Assembly (NCBI GenBank): GCA_002336475.1
Contig: DDCX01000071.1
Location: forward strand, 33,186-40,833
Length of the DNA: 7,648 bases
Reading direction: 5' to 3'
DNA from: Flavobacteriales bacterium UBA1995
Lineage (GTDB): Bacteria; Bacteroidota; Bacteroidia; Flavobacteriales_D; Sanyastnellaceae
In this document: positions 4,866-7,648 of the stretch, in pieces
How positions within the stretch are numbered: the stretch's first letter is position 1
Layout: each line of letters starts with the position of its first letter
The notes under the pieces: generated by a model
Seen by the model: only the letters and a program-made list of their open reading frames with translations
Database searches by the model: none
What the model was told of the DNA's origin: nothing
Position numbers and translations under genes: made by a program

Positions 4866-7648
4866 ATGAGCCGTCACATTTTAGACGCCTTGATGCGCCT
4901 GTTTGCCCTCATCAGCTTGAGGGAGGAAGGAATAGAAAAGGGGAGGGAGGTCGTCGCCCATTTCCTGCGCAGCCGACTGCCCAAAGAAGCCGTCACCGAA
5001 TGGCTCGGGGTTTTTGAGGGCCATCTGGCCAGCCAAGGAGGAGCGGTAGAGTCCAGGGAATTGACAGGTCTAAAGCGAACAGCATTGCGTTCCACCAAGG
5101 TCTTACGCACCTGCACAGACATCAACCGCGACCTTCAAGCCAGCGAAAAAGCGCTTGTCTTTTTGCGCATGCTAGAATTTGAGCATGCCATGCTTCCCAG
5201 CAACGGTGAGCAAGACAGCCTCAGCCGAGAGCTCACAGACCTGGTAGCCGATGTCTTTGGCATTCGAGAGGGAGAGAAGCGGTGCTATGAAACGCTCGTC
5301 TTCAATACTGCCGATTGGCCTGTGATGACCCAGCGTTATCACGAGGCATTTCTCATTGGTGACCAACCCCAACTCGGAGGTGTCGTGAAGACGGGTTGGA
5401 CGACCGCATTGGCTTGTTTTCGCCACCCAGAATCCCAAGTGGTCTTTATCCGGCCTCTGGGCGCAGGCATGGTTCAACTCAACGGCGAGCCATTGGACCC
5501 ACAACGCACCCAGCCGTTTACACCGGGGTCTACTTTGCGCCACCCCGGAACAGCGCCCCTGCACTTCGTGGACATCCAGCGTTCCTTTATGGAAGAGGAG
5601 AACATTCCTGAGCTGGCACTGGAAATCAATGAGGTCAGCCATTGGTTCAATTACCCCAACAAACAAGCCCTACATCCCTTCCGCACACAGGCAAGGTCCG
5701 GCATGTTGGTGGGCGTCATGGGGGCCAGCGGATCAGGCAAATCCACCCTGCTCAACCTGTTGGCAGGCACTGAGCCTCCAACCTTTGGAGAAATCACCAT
5801 CGACGGCATTCAGGTTTCAGATGAAGCCGCGCGATCGTGGATCGGATTGGTCCCACAAGAAGACCATTTGCTGCCTGAACTCACGGTTGGCGAAAACCTT
5901 TATTATGCCGCCAGACTGGCGTTTTCAGGGGATGACAGGGCCCAAACCCAGGAGCGCGTCAAGGTCTGCTTGCAGCAACTGGGACTCTGGGAAGCCCGCG
6001 ACCTCCCTGTGGGAGACGCACTCAACAAAACCATCAGTGGAGGGCAGCGCAAAAGGCTCAACATTGCCATGGAGCTTATCCGAGGCCCGAAGGTTCTGCT
6101 GGTAGACGAACCTACCAGTGGCCTCAGCAGTAAAGATTCTGAACTGCTGATGGACCTGCTGAAGCAGATGACCTACAGCGGGACTTTGGTGATCGCTGTC
6201 ATCCACCAGCCCAGCGGCGACATCTTCCGAAGTTTTGACGCATTGTGGGTGTTGGACCACGGCGGCTATCCCGTTTTCACGGGGAGGCCACTTGATGCTT
6301 TGACCCATTTCAGAACCATAGTCAACCACTTTGAAGCCCACAATGTCGCCTGTGGCATGTGCGGTCATGTCAATCCAGAACAGATTTTCGACATCATCGA
6401 TGTCCCGGTATTGGATGGGCGGGGAAAGTCAACCGGTCAAAGAAGAATCAGCCCCAAGGAGTGGAATGATTTCTACAACGTCTTGCTGGTTCCCAAGGTC
6501 GAAGCAGAAATGGAAAGGCCCCGAAAGGATGAGTTGGACCACCCCGCTCCACAAGGGCTCCTCCCGCCCAACTGGGTCAGACAGTGGACCATCCAAAGCG
6601 CACGGGACCTTGCGCGCAAATGGAAGAACCGGCAATACCTGCTGATCAACCTGCTCGAAGCGCCTCTATTGGCACTCTTGCTTGCTTTTATCCTGAGGGC
6701 CACTGACAATGGGGCACCTTACAGTTTTGGCCAAGCCACCAACATCCCGCACTTCCTGTTCATCGCAGTGATCGTGGCGATTTTTATGGGACTGACCGTG
6801 AGTGCAGAGGAGTTGTTCAGAGACCGGTTAATGCGGAAAAGGGAGCACAACCTGCGGCTGAATTGGGCCGCTTACTTGACCGCTAAAAGCAGCGTATTGT
6901 TTGGCATCAGTGCGGTTCAAACGTTGCTGTTTGCCACTGTTTCTCACGTCATCTTAGCGTTGCCTGGCCAGTTCTTGGCCTATTGGTTCACGCTGTTCTC
7001 AGTAGCCGCCTGTGCCAACATGTTTGGCCTCGTCATCTCCATGCTGTTCAACAGCGTTCGCGTGATTTACCTGGCGATCCCACTGTTCATCATACCCCAA
7101 CTCATGCTGGGCGGAGCCATTGTCACATTCGACAAATTAAACCCCAGCATATCCAATCCGTCAGGCGCTTCTTCCATCGGCCAAGTGATGATCAGCCGTT
7201 GGGGGTTTGAGGCTTTGACCACGTTGTATTCAGCAGAAACACCATATGCAGCGGCTTTACTTGAAGCCAATAAAGCGTTGGCACAATCCTCCTTTCGACG
7301 GGACCGGTGGCACCATGAAATGTCCCGTCAAATCAACCGAGCCGTTCAAGGTGATGCCGAGGCATTGCGCACGGTAGCTGCTGAATGGAACACGCTGTTC
7401 AACCAAAGCGATGTCGCCGTCAGTGTCACATTTGAAGATGGCATTGACGGGGAAGAACAAGGGCTGCTCACTGCAGAACTGGAACAGTTTCGTGAATCCC
7501 AGCGTCAAGCCTGGCGCCGGGCCAAATCAACCAAAGATCAAATCCTACAACAAAACGGTTGGGACGACCCCGTCCTTGGTGCGACCATCAAAGAGCAGCA
7601 ATACAACCAAGTGCTCATTGATTGGACCACGCAAGACCAATTGCTGAA
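4866..7648 (+). CDS. ABCG-type ABC transporter, fused ATPase-permease with TerB-like and FHA-like N-terminal modules (3' end off window)
   Basis: An inner-membrane ATP-driven transporter half or full unit; substrate and direction are not evident, though ABCG-type proteins are mostly exporters. The frame is open from ATG 4866 to the right edge: 927 residues visible. An in-frame TGA at 4860-4862 makes this the most upstream ATG; no Shine-Dalgarno is seen. Residues 1-145 are helical, and 92-137 resemble a TerB-like domain. Residues about 160-240 are beta-rich and end in LNGEPL...FTPGSTLRHPG, recalling an FHA fold, but without the usual phosphothreonine-binding Arg and SxxH. The ATPase spans about 247-485: Walker A GASGSGKST (286-294), Q-loop Q331, signature ISGGQRKR (390-397), Walker B with D414 and catalytic E415, and switch H447. 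The D-loop reads SGLSS, with Ser421 where Asp is usual. A CxxC pair (C496, C499) lies in the linker. Membrane spans are predicted near 592-610, 629-646, 677-699, 704-727 and 733-754. A hydrophilic, mainly helical region follows from 760; a final span probably lies past the edge. Confidence 0.9.
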   Translation, partial: MSRHILDALMRLFALISLREEGIEKGREVVAHFLRSRLPKEAVTEWLGVFEGHLASQGGAVESRELTGLKRTALRSTKVLRTCTDINRDLQASEKALVFLRMLEFEHAMLPSNGEQDSLSRELTDLVADVFGIREGEKRCYETLVFNTADWPVMTQRYHEAFLIGDQPQLGGVVKTGWTTALACFRHPESQVVFIRPLGAGMVQLNGEPLDPQRTQPFTPGSTLRHPGTAPLHFVDIQRSFMEEENIPELALEINEVSHWFNYPNKQALHPFRTQARSGMLVGVMGASGSGKSTLLNLLAGTEPPTFGEITIDGIQVSDEAARSWIGLVPQEDHLLPELTVGENLYYAARLAFSGDDRAQTQERVKVCLQQLGLWEARDLPVGDALNKTISGGQRKRLNIAMELIRGPKVLLVDEPTSGLSSKDSELLMDLLKQMTYSGTLVIAVIHQPSGDIFRSFDALWVLDHGGYPVFTGRPLDALTHFRTIVNHFEAHNVACGMCGHVNPEQIFDIIDVPVLDGRGKSTGQRRISPKEWNDFYNVLLVPKVEAEMERPRKDELDHPAPQGLLPPNWVRQWTIQSARDLARKWKNRQYLLINLLEAPLLALLLAFILRATDNGAPYSFGQATNIPHFLFIAVIVAIFMGLTVSAEELFRDRLMRKREHNLRLNWAAYLTAKSSVLFGISAVQTLLFATVSHVILALPGQFLAYWFTLFSVAACANMFGLVISMLFNSVRVIYLAIPLFIIPQLMLGGAIVTFDKLNPSISNPSGASSIGQVMISRWGFEALTTLYSAETPYAAALLEANKALAQSSFRRDRWHHEMSRQINRAVQGDAEALRTVAAEWNTLFNQSDVAVSVTFEDGIDGEEQGLLTAELEQFRESQRQAWRRAKSTKDQILQQNGWDDPVLGATIKEQQYNQVLIDWTTQDQLL

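Noticed and set aside
5629..6105. 158-codon + strand frame inside the ATPase region
   Set aside because: It is a different frame of the transporter gene, whose own frame encodes all ABC motifs over the same bases.
4866..7648. Frameshift or decay in the transporter because of the unusual D-loop
   Set aside because: The frame is continuous for 927 codons and every other ATPase motif is intact.

Overview
The window looks like chromosomal DNA from a member of the Bacteroidota. The main evidence is the 289-residue primary sigma factor. It lacks region 1.1 and has the N-terminus ([10 protein letters not shown]) and region 2 typical of the Bacteroidota housekeeping sigma. Supporting evidence is a pnp-rpoD gene pair, no clear Shine-Dalgarno sequence before any of the starts, two exact matches to the Bacteroidota -7 promoter element (TAnnTTTG) in short intergenic gaps, and a lipoprotein family and a multidomain ABC transporter of kinds I associate with this phylum. 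Base composition is moderately GC-rich by eye. I cannot place it below phylum; a Flavobacteriales-like lineage is only a guess.

Layout. At 1-1653 (+) is the 3' part of pnp (polynucleotide phosphorylase); its N-terminus lies off the left edge. A 78-nt gap holds a TAnnTTTG element and a strong stem-loop. Then comes rpoD at 1732-2601 (+). Convergent with it, and overlapping its stop by 4 nt, is an AlkA-type 3-methyladenine DNA glycosylase at 2598-3239 (-). The best intrinsic terminator for rpoD lies inside the 3' coding end of that glycosylase gene. A 44-nt divergent gap leads to a 512-residue outer-surface lipoprotein at 3284-4822 (+) with a predicted N-terminal beta-sandwich and a right-handed beta-helix; its function is unknown. 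After 43 nt, a long ABC transporter gene begins at 4866 and stays open to the right edge (927 residues visible). It combines a helical TerB-like module, a beta-rich FHA-like module, an ABCG-type ATPase, a CxxC linker and an ABC2-type membrane domain.

How the genes relate. pnp and rpoD are core RNA-metabolism and transcription genes and the glycosylase is a repair enzyme; all three look ordinary. The lipoprotein and transporter are same-strand neighbours and could be co-transcribed, but a candidate promoter and hairpin sit between them, so functional coupling is only a hypothesis. No gene-free stretch exceeds 80 nt. I saw no tRNA, rRNA, CRISPR array, insertion sequence or attachment site. The less ordinary parts are the regulatory-looking junctions and the transporter's domain architecture; I see no convincing evidence of a wholly new system.
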